DNA of 64,000 nt, taken from positions 245,802 through 309,801 of the forward strand of contig NZ_JACXAI010000001.1 of assembly GCF_014773385.1 (NCBI RefSeq). The letters are read 5' to 3'. This document shows, piece after piece, positions 52,957 to 61,826 of this stretch. Below the pieces are notes generated by a model. That model was given only the letters and a program-made list of their open reading frames with translations, was not told the DNA's origin and ran no database searches. Each line of letters starts with the position of its first letter. The first letter of the stretch is position 1. The position numbers and the translations under genes were made by a program. This stretch comes from Metabacillus arenae (lineage in GTDB: Bacteria; Bacillota; Bacilli; Bacillales; Bacillaceae).

Positions 52957-55083
52957 TTATTCTTCTGTTGTTCCTTCTGCTTCTTCTTGAATTTTTTCGA
53001 TATTTTCATTTTTTAAGCCTTCTTCTTCCTGTTTTTCATTAAGTTCAAAATATTTATCCATAATTCTTCTCCCAATTTGATTATTAATCGGGTGAGAATC
53101 ACTAGCGTTTTCATAGGCCCAAGGTACCACAACTGCAAAAGCCACTTCTGGGTTATTAAAGGGAGCATATCCAACAAGAGTTAAATTATAAGTTGGTGTT
53201 AAAAACTTGTCTTCGTTAGGCCCGTCATAGAATGCCTGGGCAGTCCCTGTTTTTCCAGCAGGGTTGTAATCTGCTCCCATGAAATACCCATACGCAGTTC
53301 CTCTTTTTTCCTGCATAACTCTTCGAAAACCTTCTTGGACCCTTTTGACATAACTAGCTTTCATGTCCACTTTATTAAGAACTTCGGGCTGTACGGATTT
53401 AATGACCGGTCCGATTCCTTCTTGAGGATCAGGCTCTCTAATTTCTTTGACAATTTGCGGCTGCATCCGATAGCCTTCATTGGCAATGGTCGAAACATAT
53501 TGTGCCATTTGCAGAGGTGTATAAGTGTCATATTGTCCAATAGAAAAATCAAGCAGTAAACCAGGTGTGTAATCCTTACCCTTAAATCCTTTTGCTTCAT
53601 TTGGCAGGTCTATACCCGTTTTCACACCTAATCCAAATTGGCTGAAATAGTTTCTAAATGTAGAAAAGGCTTTGGTTTCAAGAGGTAAGGATTTATTTCT
53701 GCGATACTCGCCATTTCCCATTTCAATTGCTGTTTTAAACATGTACACGTTAGAGGACCGTTGTAGCGCTGTTAAATCATTAATATATCCCATTGTTTGA
53801 TAAGATTTTTTTACAGGTGAACCTTTTATGTATAGAGGTTCATCCAAAAGCACAGACTCTGGTTGAATTGCTCCTGTTTGATAGCCGGTTAAGACAGTGG
53901 CACCTTTTACCGCAGATCCCATCGTATAGGAGCTTGTCATAGCACCGAGAGCAAAATCTTCAACTTTTCTCTCCCCATCCTCATTTACGATCTGTTTTCC
54001 TGCCATTGATAATAATTCACCGTTCTGAGGATTCATCATAACAACAAAAGCTCTGTCTAATAATTGTGTGCCGGATTTCTTTTTTGCTGCCAGTAATTCA
54101 TCTGTAATGATTGCTTCTACTTCTTGCTGCAGTTCCATATCTATTGTTAGAACTAAATCTTTACCTGCTTCTCCTTCAGAAATCATTTCAGTATCGATAA
54201 TGTTGCCCTCTTTATCTGTAATGTTGCGGATTTTTTCTTTTTGTCCTTGAAGCACATCTTCATATTGATATTCTAAATAACTAACACCGACTCGATCGTT
54301 ACGACTGTATCCTCTTGCAAGGTAATAATCTAATTGATCTTGAGGCAACCCTTCATTCGCATCTGTTGTAGAGCCTAAAAGAGTTTGGAGCATTCCTTGA
54401 TAAGGGTATTGCCTTTGCCAGTCGGTTGTAATATCAACACCTGGCAAATCTTCAAGATGCTCACTTATATAAGCGTATTCCTCGTTAGTAACATTATCAT
54501 TTTTAATGATTTGCGGAGTTAGAGCATAACCGCTGTCCATTTTACTTTTAATCGCTAAAACCTTTAATTCTTCATCTGTGATTTCAGCAAGTTCCTCTGC
54601 TGTGATTCGATTAAGCTGAAGCTGGTAAAGGTCTTCTTCTTTCATTTTTCCATCTTCTACATTTTGCAAATCTTCCTTAGTTATCTTTGCTTCTGCCTTT
54701 TCAGGTCGTGTAACAATCCAATAGTCTTTTTTATCACGCTCGGTAATTTTTTTAGTATCCAGCTCAATAATTTCAGCGAGTTTTCGGGCGACCTTCAGCC
54801 TCTCTTCCTGGCTTGTTGATGCAGATCTAGTATATGTAATAGCATTGAGCGGCTTATTATCTACGACGGCATTATAATTGCGATCATAAATTTTACCGCG
54901 CGGGACAGACGTGCTTACATTTACTTCCTCTTTTTTTTCCACCTCTTCTTTATAGTCCTCTCCATAAACAATTTGAAGAAGTCCTAATCTGAAGATCATG
55001 GCAGAAAATGCAAGAAAAATCAGCAAAAATAGGATATTTAAACGTAGTGGCAATGTTTTTTTCTTTTTTGTTTGGTTCGTCAT
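52957..55083 (-). CDS. pbpA: Class B penicillin-binding protein 2A (PbpA)
   Basis: This 708-residue transpeptidase has one N-terminal membrane helix (about residues 15-37), a dimerisation domain with VSTSVPRGKIYDRNYNAVV, and the transpeptidase domain. The active site is SxxK at MGSAVKGATVL, SxN at RSSNVYMFKTA and KTG at PAGKTGTAQAF. It is elongasome-type, needed for rod shape and spore outgrowth in B. subtilis. ATG at 55083 has AGGTGA upstream; a 14-codon extension has no site. The C-terminus is acidic and low complexity. Confidence 0.93.
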   Translation of the reverse strand: MTNQTKKKKTLPLRLNILFLLIFLAFSAMIFRLGLLQIVYGEDYKEEVEKKEEVNVSTSVPRGKIYDRNYNAVVDNKPLNAITYTRSASTSQEERLKVARKLAEIIELDTKKITERDKKDYWIVTRPEKAEAKITKEDLQNVEDGKMKEEDLYQLQLNRITAEELAEITDEELKVLAIKSKMDSGYALTPQIIKNDNVTNEEYAYISEHLEDLPGVDITTDWQRQYPYQGMLQTLLGSTTDANEGLPQDQLDYYLARGYSRNDRVGVSYLEYQYEDVLQGQKEKIRNITDKEGNIIDTEMISEGEAGKDLVLTIDMELQQEVEAIITDELLAAKKKSGTQLLDRAFVVMMNPQNGELLSMAGKQIVNEDGERKVEDFALGAMTSSYTMGSAVKGATVLTGYQTGAIQPESVLLDEPLYIKGSPVKKSYQTMGYINDLTALQRSSNVYMFKTAIEMGNGEYRRNKSLPLETKAFSTFRNYFSQFGLGVKTGIDLPNEAKGFKGKDYTPGLLLDFSIGQYDTYTPLQMAQYVSTIANEGYRMQPQIVKEIREPDPQEGIGPVIKSVQPEVLNKVDMKASYVKRVQEGFRRVMQEKRGTAYGYFMGADYNPAGKTGTAQAFYDGPNEDKFLTPTYNLTLVGYAPFNNPEVAFAVVVPWAYENASDSHPINNQIGRRIMDKYFELNEKQEEEGLKNENIEKIQEEAEGTTEE

Positions 55084-55116
55084 GCGAATCACCTGCATTT
55101 GTAATTGTAACGTAAT

Positions 55117-55143
55117 AATAGACACCCGTAATAGGTGTCTATT
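55117..55143. terminator. Palindrome between pbpA and yqgE, possible weak terminator
   Basis: AATAGACACC and GGTGTCTATT form a perfect 10-base-pair stem with a 7-base loop, 61 bases after the yqgE stop. Only short T stretches flank it, so termination may be weak; an operator cannot be excluded. Confidence 0.5.
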
Positions 55144-55204
55144 TCATATTTTAAATGATGTTTTCGACTTATTTCTACAAATATCGATAATTGTAATATA
55201 ATTG

Positions 55205-56497
55205 TCACGCATTTCCACTTTCCCCATCAACAAGATTCGGTTCAGGCATATGTTTTTGTCCGTCTTCTCGAACGGATTCATTTGTTTCTTTTAAATAAAT
55301 ATGTTTAACAAACAAATAAATAAAGGCATGACCTGATCCAACAATTGCTAACAGGATAGGTATGCTTTGTTTTTCATCAAAAAAGAAAACGGCACCAATA
55401 AACAATAAGATGGAAACTCCCCTGCCTGAATTCAGAAACAGCTCTCTAACAACGATATACTCTATCCTAGCTTCTCCAGCCTTCCATGCTCTCCCAATCA
55501 CGTCATATGTTAAAGAAACATAGGGAACGAGCAGCATTGGATAGGCAATAGCAATAACAACAGCATAGATAATCAATTTAGGGTAAGTTAAATTAAATAA
55601 AATAAGAAAAATTGAGGCATAAAGGAGAAGACCTCCTCCTAGAATTGCCTTCTTTCTGATTTTTTTTGTAATCAATCTTGTTGCCAAATAATATGAGATA
55701 AAAGCTACCGCAGAATTCACTAACCCAAACGTACCTAAAGCCAGTTCACTTCCAGTAGTAATAAAAACAAATACACTAATCACAAAAATAAAAGTACCTT
55801 CTCTAAGTCCTTGAAAAAAATGAGCATTGGTGATAAGACTCCAATTCCGGTTGTTCTTGCGTTCATTAAATATTCTTTTCAGCAAGTATTGTCCATGGGC
55901 CGGCCGTCTTTTCAAGAAAAAACTTATAATCACAGCAGTCGTAAATAAAATCAGAGAGATTGCAAAAATAATGAGGTACCCTGTATTATTTATAAATCTT
56001 GAAATGACAAAACCAGCAACAATCGGGCCTACCATACCGCCTGTTGAAGTTAAAATCCCTAAAAATCCGTTAAAAAAATCTCTTGTTTCAGGTTCTGTTA
56101 TTTCAAACGTTAGGACATTAAAAGCAAGCCAATAAAAGCCGTAACCGATTCCTAATAATGCTCCTAAAAAAATAATCATTTTTTCTGCGTTATCTCCTAT
56201 TAAAAGAACCGCTAAAAAGAATACTGCAAGAAATGAAACACCTAACCGCAGAACGATGACACGATCGATCTTCTTTGCCCACCTTCCAGCCACAATAAAA
56301 GTTAAGGGCTGCAGTACAACGATTGACAAATTATATATCCCAAGGTCAAGAAATTCACCCGTCTGTTTCCATAGATAAACATTTACAAATGTATTTGATA
56401 ACGCAATACTTAATGAGTATAGTCCTCCTATAACTAATAAAAGAATTAAATCCCGATTAACCTCAACATCACCGATTAATTTCTTTAGCTTAGACAT
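55205..56497 (-). CDS. yqgE: MFS transporter YqgE
   Basis: This 430-residue membrane protein has about 12 helices, with LLLVIGGLYSLSIALSNTFV at the start and RWAKKIDRVIVLRLGVSF in the loop between helices 2 and 3, the MFS position. Position between pbpA and sodA matches B. subtilis yqgE. Substrate unknown. The charged C-terminal tail (residues 408-430) is cytoplasmic. Confidence 0.85.
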   Translation of the reverse strand: MSKLKKLIGDVEVNRDLILLLVIGGLYSLSIALSNTFVNVYLWKQTGEFLDLGIYNLSIVVLQPLTFIVAGRWAKKIDRVIVLRLGVSFLAVFFLAVLLIGDNAEKMIIFLGALLGIGYGFYWLAFNVLTFEITEPETRDFFNGFLGILTSTGGMVGPIVAGFVISRFINNTGYLIIFAISLILFTTAVIISFFLKRRPAHGQYLLKRIFNERKNNRNWSLITNAHFFQGLREGTFIFVISVFVFITTGSELALGTFGLVNSAVAFISYYLATRLITKKIRKKAILGGGLLLYASIFLILFNLTYPKLIIYAVVIAIAYPMLLVPYVSLTYDVIGRAWKAGEARIEYIVVRELFLNSGRGVSILLFIGAVFFFDEKQSIPILLAIVGSGHAFIYLFVKHIYLKETNESVREDGQKHMPEPNLVDGESGNA

Positions 56498-57014
56498 TCT
56501 AAAACTCCCCTTCTTCGTCTACATATAGTGTGTCTTAAGAAAAGGGAGATATGTAAAAATTGAGGAAGAAATAAAGTGAAATTTCCATGGCTGCCCGTTA
56601 TGAGCAGGGAAAAGTGACAGGGTAGAATCAAGGAGCAGAATACTCTAAATATAAGTCCTTTTCAATATATTAAAGCCATAATTTTTAGGGGAATTGACAT
56701 TTGAGTTCCAGTTTTTGTATTTTCATTTTCTGTTCTCAACTTCAAGTAAAAAAACCAGACAAAAAAACGACCGCGAGGAGCTGGATGATCCAATTACCCT
56801 TTATAAGAACCAATTGGAACCTTTTTTGAGCGAATCTCTTCCTCATGCCGAGTGATTGAAATTTTATATTCTCTACTTTTCAAGGAGCGCCTTGAACAGC
56901 CTGCCAGGGCAAGCCTTTTGGGAGGATTAGCTCGCAACATCAATCGATTTCGGCAAGGTAGCTGGACAATGACACTCTTTCATATGTAAATTACCTTAAA
57001 CTTTCTGGACAAAC
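56498..57014. other. Intergenic region between sodA and yqgE, with repeat copy
   Basis: About 560 bases without a gene. A degenerate copy of the dispersed repeat lies at about 56879-56985 (GGAGCGCCTTGAACAGCCTG at its left end, GTAGCTGGACAATG at its right end). An earlier block near 56770 has GACCGCGAGGAGCTGGATG. It must also include the yqgE promoter, which I could not place. Confidence 0.5.
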
Positions 57015-57046
57015 AAAAAAGCAAAGGCAAAAGCCTTTGCTTTTTT
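57015..57046 (-). terminator. Intrinsic terminator after sodA
   Basis: AAAAAAGCAAAGGC and GCCTTTGCTTTTTT form a 14-base-pair stem with a 4-base loop and T tails on both strands. It starts ten bases after the sodA stop. Confidence 0.93.
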
Positions 57047-57055
57047 GTTTCTTCA

Positions 57056-57664
57056 TTATTTTGCAGCTGCATACCGTTTAGCAACTTCATCCCAATTAAC
57101 AACATTCCAAAATGCACCAATATAATCAGGACGACGGTTTTGATAATTTAAGTAGTAAGCATGCTCCCAAACATCTAAACCTAGAATCGGAGTCTTGCCT
57201 TCCATTAAAGGAGAATCCTGGTTTGGTGTGCTTGTAACTTCTAGCTCACCATTGTTTACAACCAGCCATGCCCAACCGGAGCCAAAGCGAGTTGTAGCAG
57301 CTTTAGCAAATTCTTGTTTGAAGCTGTCTAAGCTTCCAAATTTTGAAGTAATAGCATCAGCTAACTCGCCACTTGGTGCTCCCCCGCCGTTTGGAGAAAG
57401 AATAGTCCAGAAAAGACTGTGGTTAGCATGTCCGCCACCATTGTTGCGAACTGCTGTACGAGCAGATTCAGGTACTGCATCTAAATTTGAGACTAAATCT
57501 TCTACACTTTTGCTTAAAAGCTCAGCTTGTCCTTCAAGTGCAGCATTTACATTTGTAACATAAGTGTTATGATGTTTCGTGTGATGGATGTTCATCGTTT
57601 CCTTGTCAATATGTGGTTCTAAAGCATCGTAAGCATAAGGTAATTGTGGAAGTTCGTAAGCCAT
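57056..57664 (-). CDS. sodA: Manganese superoxide dismutase SodA
   Basis: This 202-residue enzyme has the metal ligands in [20 protein letters not shown] (His27), [16 protein letters not shown] (His) and [20 protein letters not shown] (Asp and His of DVWEHAYY). It dismutates superoxide in the cytosol. GGAGGAG precedes the ATG. Its position next to yqgE and yqgC is as in B. subtilis. Confidence 0.97.
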   Translation of the reverse strand: MAYELPQLPYAYDALEPHIDKETMNIHHTKHHNTYVTNVNAALEGQAELLSKSVEDLVSNLDAVPESARTAVRNNGGGHANHSLFWTILSPNGGGAPSGELADAITSKFGSLDSFKQEFAKAATTRFGSGWAWLVVNNGELEVTSTPNQDSPLMEGKTPILGLDVWEHAYYLNYQNRRPDYIGAFWNVVNWDEVAKRYAAAK

Positions 57665-57922
57665 TTTAAATCTCCTCCTTAAAAGTTATGTACCCTTTTG
57701 AATTGCCAATAAATCTATTTATTAGCTTTCCATTTTCAGATTACCAAAATTGTCTCAAGGTTTCAATCGATAAGCTTTTGGATAATATCGTTATCATGTC
57801 CGAAAGAAAGAAATTCATACAATGCCAAGTAAGCTGAATAGCAGAAGGCTCTCTCCTTTATTTTACTTACCAAAAAGCAAGCTTGTACTTATTGAGGCTT
57901 AGACGATAAAGAAAAAGCTGCC

Positions 57923-58408
57923 TTAATTATAAATCGCATAGAAAAAATAGCCGATCATGATAAGTTGAATAACTGCTTTTGCAAAGACACCTGAAATAAA
58001 CCCTATTAAAGAGCCAATCCCAATTTTAATGGACGTGTTCAAATCTTTCTTATGAACAATTAACTCTCCGGCTACCGCTCCAACAAAAGGACCCACAATA
58101 ATACCTGCAATAGGGATTACAAAAGGTCCTATTAAAAGCCCAATTGTACTGCCCCAAATAGCTGCTTTGCTTCCACCGTATTTCTTCACTCCAATCAGGT
58201 TAGTAAAGTAATCCGTTACAAATAAGGTAATAATAAATATTCCTTGTATAATCCAGAAAACATATCCAAATGATTCAAATCCATAGAAGACTCCATAGAG
58301 AATAAAACCTGCTGCTATAAACAAAACACTTGGAATAATCGGATAAATTAATCCGATAAAAGCAATGACAAACATTAAAATAATAAGAATCCAATATAAC
58401 GTATCCAT
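57923..58408 (-). CDS. yqgC: DUF456 membrane protein YqgC
   Basis: This 161-residue protein has four to five membrane helices and Gly-rich DUF456 motifs ([20 protein letters not shown], then [20 protein letters not shown]). ATG at 58408 has GGAGG six bases upstream and gives the same length as B. subtilis YqgC; an upstream frame extension of 30 codons lies within repeat sequence. Function unknown. Confidence 0.87.
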   Translation of the reverse strand: MDTLYWILIILMFVIAFIGLIYPIIPSVLFIAAGFILYGVFYGFESFGYVFWIIQGIFIITLFVTDYFTNLIGVKKYGGSKAAIWGSTIGLLIGPFVIPIAGIIVGPFVGAVAGELIVHKKDLNTSIKIGIGSLIGFISGVFAKAVIQLIMIGYFFYAIYN

Positions 58409-58550
58409 TTTCCGCCTCCGAATAAAAATCCCAAGGCACCAGCAAAGGCTGTTCTTTAACCTCTTTACGAAGGTTTGACTTATAACATCTGTTACCATGG
58501 CGCCTGAGAAAGACTATACTAACTCATTTTATTTTAGTATGTTTTCAATA

Positions 58551-58679
58551 AGAAAAGCGCAAGCGCCTTGTTCAGCCTAGGGCAAGCATAAGACGCAAAT
58601 GAAATGAAGGTGTTCTTTACCTTCAATTCATTTGTGGCTTATGACCTCAGGCGGGCTAGGCGCTGGAGCTAGACACGAA
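58551..58679. repeat. Dispersed hairpin repeat copy (129 bp)
   Basis: This copy forms a long imperfect hairpin. AGCATAAG...TGAAGGT (58586-58611) pairs with ACCTTCA...CTTATG (58618-58643) around a loop containing GTTCTTT. Outer blocks AAGCGCCT and GGGCTAGGCGC extend the pairing. The right end CTGGAGCTAGACAC is a typical end of the family. It lies between yqgC and the Na/Pi transporter gene. A further core fragment (GGCTGTTCTTTAACC) lies at 58446-58460 next to yqgC. Confidence 0.75.
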
Positions 58680-58712
58680 AACTTGGTACAAAAACTTATA
58701 CTTTCTTATCTT

Positions 58713-58753
58713 TTAAAAAAAGAAGTAAGGGGATGTCTGTCTCCCCTTACTAC
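58713..58753 (-). terminator. Intrinsic terminator after the Na/Pi transporter gene
   Basis: AGTAAGGGGA at 58724-58733 pairs with TCCCCTTACT at 58742-58751, followed on the minus strand by TCTTTTTTT. It lies ten bases after the stop codon. Confidence 0.9.
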
Positions 58754-58762
58754 TATTATACT

Positions 58763-60394
58763 TTATTTTCGATAACCTAACACAGCTTCTGCGATATTCA
58801 CTGAATGATCACCAATTCGTTCCAAGTTGCTGATAATATCTACAAAGACAATCCCAGCTTGTCCTGAACACTTACGTTCATTTAAACGAAGAATATGTTT
58901 TTTTCGAAGCGCTCTTTCTTGCCTATCAATCTGCTCTTCTGATTTTAGTACTTTGGCCGCTAATGAAGTATCTTTGTCATCAAGAGACTGGATTGCATCT
59001 TTTAAAGTTTGAATTGTTAAGTTAAACATACCATCAAGGTCTTCTAATGCATCTTCGGTTAATTTCACCTTGTTTGACAGCTTATAATCTACAAGCTCGA
59101 CGATATTTTCAAAATGATCTCCCACACGTTCAATATCTCTCACGGTATCCATTAACATTGAATGCTCCTCAGACTCAGCAGGAGACATTTCACTTCTGGA
59201 CAATAGAATTAAATAGTCTGTTATCTTTCGATCGAGAACATTTATTGCATCTTCTAATTGCATAGCCATTTCAGCATTTCTTTGCAAGTTTGTTTTTAAA
59301 TATTGGTGAGACTCAGATAAACCAACACTTGCAAATTCACCCATTCGAAGAATTTCTTCCTTTGCCTGTCCAAGTGCAATAGATGGAGATTGTTCAATAA
59401 ATAATGGATCTAAATGTTTTGCTTTATAGTCAATGGCAGAATCCTCACCAGGAATTAATTTTGTTACAATGAGAGCCAACACTCCGATAAACGGCAATTG
59501 AATAAGTGTATTAGTTGTATTAAAAATCCCGTGAGCAAATGCTATTGTCATTTCAGGGTTGAGTCCCAAGTTAGTCTTTATAGCTTCGACAACTACAGTA
59601 AAAAGCGGAAGTACTATTATAAAAATTGTAGTGCCTATCAGGTTAAAAATAACGTGAGTTAAAGCGGCTCTTCTTGCGGCAACTGTCGCACCAATAGACG
59701 CTAGGACTGCTGTAATTGTTGTTCCAATGTTATCACCGAAAAGAACCGGCAAGGCGCCTTTTATGTCAATTAAACCTTGTCCATGGAGTTCCTGAAGAAT
59801 TCCGATTGTGGCACTTGAACTTTGAACAATGACAGTGAAGATCGTTCCTATAAGGACACCTAATAATGGGTTTGAGCTTAGGCTTACTGTTAAGTCTTGA
59901 AAAGCTTCTAAAGTACGTAACGGCTTCATCCCGTCACCCATCAGTTCAAGCCCAAAGAATAAAGCTCCAAAACCGAAAAATATTTGACCTACATTATGAA
60001 TTTTTTTGTTTTTAAAGAAGAATAAAAGGATGGCACCTACTGCAATAACCGGCAAGGCGTAATCTGAAATTTTTATACCAATAATAAATGCTGTCACTGT
60101 TGTACCGATGTTTGCTCCCATTATAACGCCAATTGCCTGTCTAAGTGTCATAAAGCCAGCACTTACTAACCCGACAACAATAACGGTTGTGCCGCTGCTG
60201 GATTGAATGAGAATGGTAACAATAAGACCTGCCAGCACCCCCATTACAGGGTTGGTAGTAAATTTATCTAATATATCTCTTAATTTATCTCCTGCCGATT
60301 TTTGGAGACCATCACCCATATACTTGATTCCAAAAAGAAAAATCCCAAGTCCGCCAATAAATTCAAAGATCATCTTTTGAATATTTAAATCCAA
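58763..60394 (-). CDS. Na/Pi cotransporter family protein with PhoU domain (NptA/YjbB type)
   Basis: This 543-residue protein has two NptA repeats with the QSSS motif (TILIQSSSGTTVIVVGL and TVIVQSSSATIGILQEL), about eight membrane helices, and a C-terminal PhoU-like helical domain from about residue 355 (DTVRDIERVGDHFENIVELV). TTG at 60394 matches the MD-start of B. subtilis YqeW and has GAGGGG nine bases upstream; a TTG three codons upstream abuts that site. It likely imports or exports phosphate with sodium. No gene symbol is given, because YqeW is at a different locus in B. subtilis. Confidence 0.87.
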   Translation of the reverse strand: MDLNIQKMIFEFIGGLGIFLFGIKYMGDGLQKSAGDKLRDILDKFTTNPVMGVLAGLIVTILIQSSSGTTVIVVGLVSAGFMTLRQAIGVIMGANIGTTVTAFIIGIKISDYALPVIAVGAILLFFFKNKKIHNVGQIFFGFGALFFGLELMGDGMKPLRTLEAFQDLTVSLSSNPLLGVLIGTIFTVIVQSSSATIGILQELHGQGLIDIKGALPVLFGDNIGTTITAVLASIGATVAARRAALTHVIFNLIGTTIFIIVLPLFTVVVEAIKTNLGLNPEMTIAFAHGIFNTTNTLIQLPFIGVLALIVTKLIPGEDSAIDYKAKHLDPLFIEQSPSIALGQAKEEILRMGEFASVGLSESHQYLKTNLQRNAEMAMQLEDAINVLDRKITDYLILLSRSEMSPAESEEHSMLMDTVRDIERVGDHFENIVELVDYKLSNKVKLTEDALEDLDGMFNLTIQTLKDAIQSLDDKDTSLAAKVLKSEEQIDRQERALRKKHILRLNERKCSGQAGIVFVDIISNLERIGDHSVNIAEAVLGYRK

Positions 60395-60614
60395 TCTATA
60401 CAACCCCTCAATCTAATTCTTTTATCGATACATTTTCGAATAACCATCACCAATTATTAACGATATATTGAGGTAATGTAAAGATATTTCTGACCATCTT
60501 AATAAAAAATTTACAAAAAATTAATATTTTTATTCTATATCCTCAAACTTGTTTAATTTTTTTGAGAAAGATACAATGTTTTTTGTAGTAAATAATAAGG
60601 ATGTGTTCTTGCAG

Positions 60615-61397
60615 GTGAATATTTTACAACAATTTTTCAAAAGTCTTTACTCCCCTAAAACAATTGCAATGACAAGATTTCAAGGAATAGGAAAAACTAT
60701 TCTTTTCGTCTTTTTTCTATCACTTTTGGCTACCTTACCTGCAATCTTTCAAATCGGTACTGGTTTATCTACTGGCCTAAAAGGACTTGATCAAACCCTT
60801 AAATCTGAAGTTCCTGACTTTAAGATTGAGAATGGCAAATTAATTGCTGATTCTATTAAGGAGCCGTTAGAAATTAGAAAAGATGGCTTTATTGTTTTAT
60901 TAGATCCGAACGGTACATACACCCTAAAAGAAGTGGAAAACAAACAAAATGCTATTGCCTTTTTAAAGGATGAATTCGTTTTCGCTTCCTACGGACAATC
61001 TCAGATTTACGAATATTCATTATTATCTGATTTGACCATTACTAAGGAAAACATTATAGACTACTTAGCTCAAATAAACGGTATCCTCCCAATTATCATT
61101 GTTGTGATTTCTTTTTTCATGTACATCGCCTCTTCTGCTTTTAAGTTTATAGAAATTTTTATGTTGGCATTTATTGGATTGGTCATAAAGAACCTCTTGC
61201 AGAAAAAGGGGAATTTTAAACAAATTTGGACGATTGCTGCGTATTCAGTAACGCTTGCTACCTTCTTTTTTACGATTATGGAGTCCATTGGTGCAAATGT
61301 TCCAAGTGCATTATTTGTTAACTGGTTTGTTCATTTTATGATGGTTTACTTAGCTATCAATGAAATTCCTTCTACTAAAAAGCCGTTAGCTGCATAA
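60615..61397 (+). CDS. yqgB: DUF1189 membrane protein YqgB
   Basis: This 260-residue protein matches the DUF1189/YqgB family: NILQQFFKSLYSPKTIAMTR at the start, an extracytoplasmic domain (residues about 50-165) and four C-terminal membrane helices. GTG at 60615 is chosen because it aligns with the family N-terminus and has AAGGATG about 10 bases upstream; the frame extends to 60549. Divergent from the Na/Pi gene. Function unknown. Confidence 0.85.
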   Translation: MNILQQFFKSLYSPKTIAMTRFQGIGKTILFVFFLSLLATLPAIFQIGTGLSTGLKGLDQTLKSEVPDFKIENGKLIADSIKEPLEIRKDGFIVLLDPNGTYTLKEVENKQNAIAFLKDEFVFASYGQSQIYEYSLLSDLTITKENIIDYLAQINGILPIIIVVISFFMYIASSAFKFIEIFMLAFIGLVIKNLLQKKGNFKQIWTIAAYSVTLATFFFTIMESIGANVPSALFVNWFVHFMMVYLAINEIPSTKKPLAA

Positions 61398-61520
61398 AGT
61401 ACGAAAAAAGCATGCAGAAAATCAGCTTCATGAAAAGAGCGCTTTACCCTTTTGGAGATTAGGAATCTGACCGTGCACTAATGCTTATTAATCAAAATTC
61501 ATGGTTATAAATTCTCAATT
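61398..61520. other. Intergenic region after yqgB
   Basis: No terminator with a clear stem and T run was found after yqgB. The rest of the gap to 61826 is filled by the repeat at 61521-61724 and AT-rich sequence. Confidence 0.4.
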
Positions 61521-61724
61521 AGAACGAAAAGCTCAGGGGCACTAGTCCTTCAGCGACAAGCATCCGGGCGAGCCGGCTGAAAGGTTGTTCTTTAACCTTC
61601 TCGGGCGGATTGGCCCTGAGACCTAAGGGCCGATGGCGCCTGGCCTGCAAAGTCGTCACGTCCTTATGCCTGCCGGCACTAAGACATCCTGTCCGCCTGC
61701 GCTGGACATCGATAACTAACTTTA
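61521..61724. repeat. Long copy (204 bp) of a dispersed intergenic repeat
   Basis: Ends AGAACGAAAAG and CTAACTTTAAT match the short copy at 35226-35303. Internally there are two hairpins: an outer CTCAGGG / CCCTGAG pair (61533-61539, 61614-61620) enclosing AAGGTT-GTTCTTT-AACCTT (61581-61599), and a GC-rich segment (61640-61710). It is far GC-richer than the surrounding intergenic sequence. No ORF or terminal transposase signal. Confidence 0.75.
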
Positions 61725-61826
61725 ATACGATAACACTAAAATAAAAACGCGGAATAATTATGACAGAAAAATGTTAAGTTTATGTAAATTTTTTGTTAAG
61801 TTTTTTAACCAGAAATTTATAGGTAT

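Noticed and set aside
60510..60526. TTTACA-AAAAA-TTAATA as a PhoP box for yqgB
   Set aside because: Only two repeats, the second poor, in an AT-rich stretch; far weaker than the pstS box.
61581..61599. GTTCTTT motifs in the dispersed repeats (also at 40290, 58450 and 58612) as SinR operators
   Set aside because: They lie in hairpin loops of repeat elements, without the AAAGAAC partner at 2-base spacing and away from promoters.
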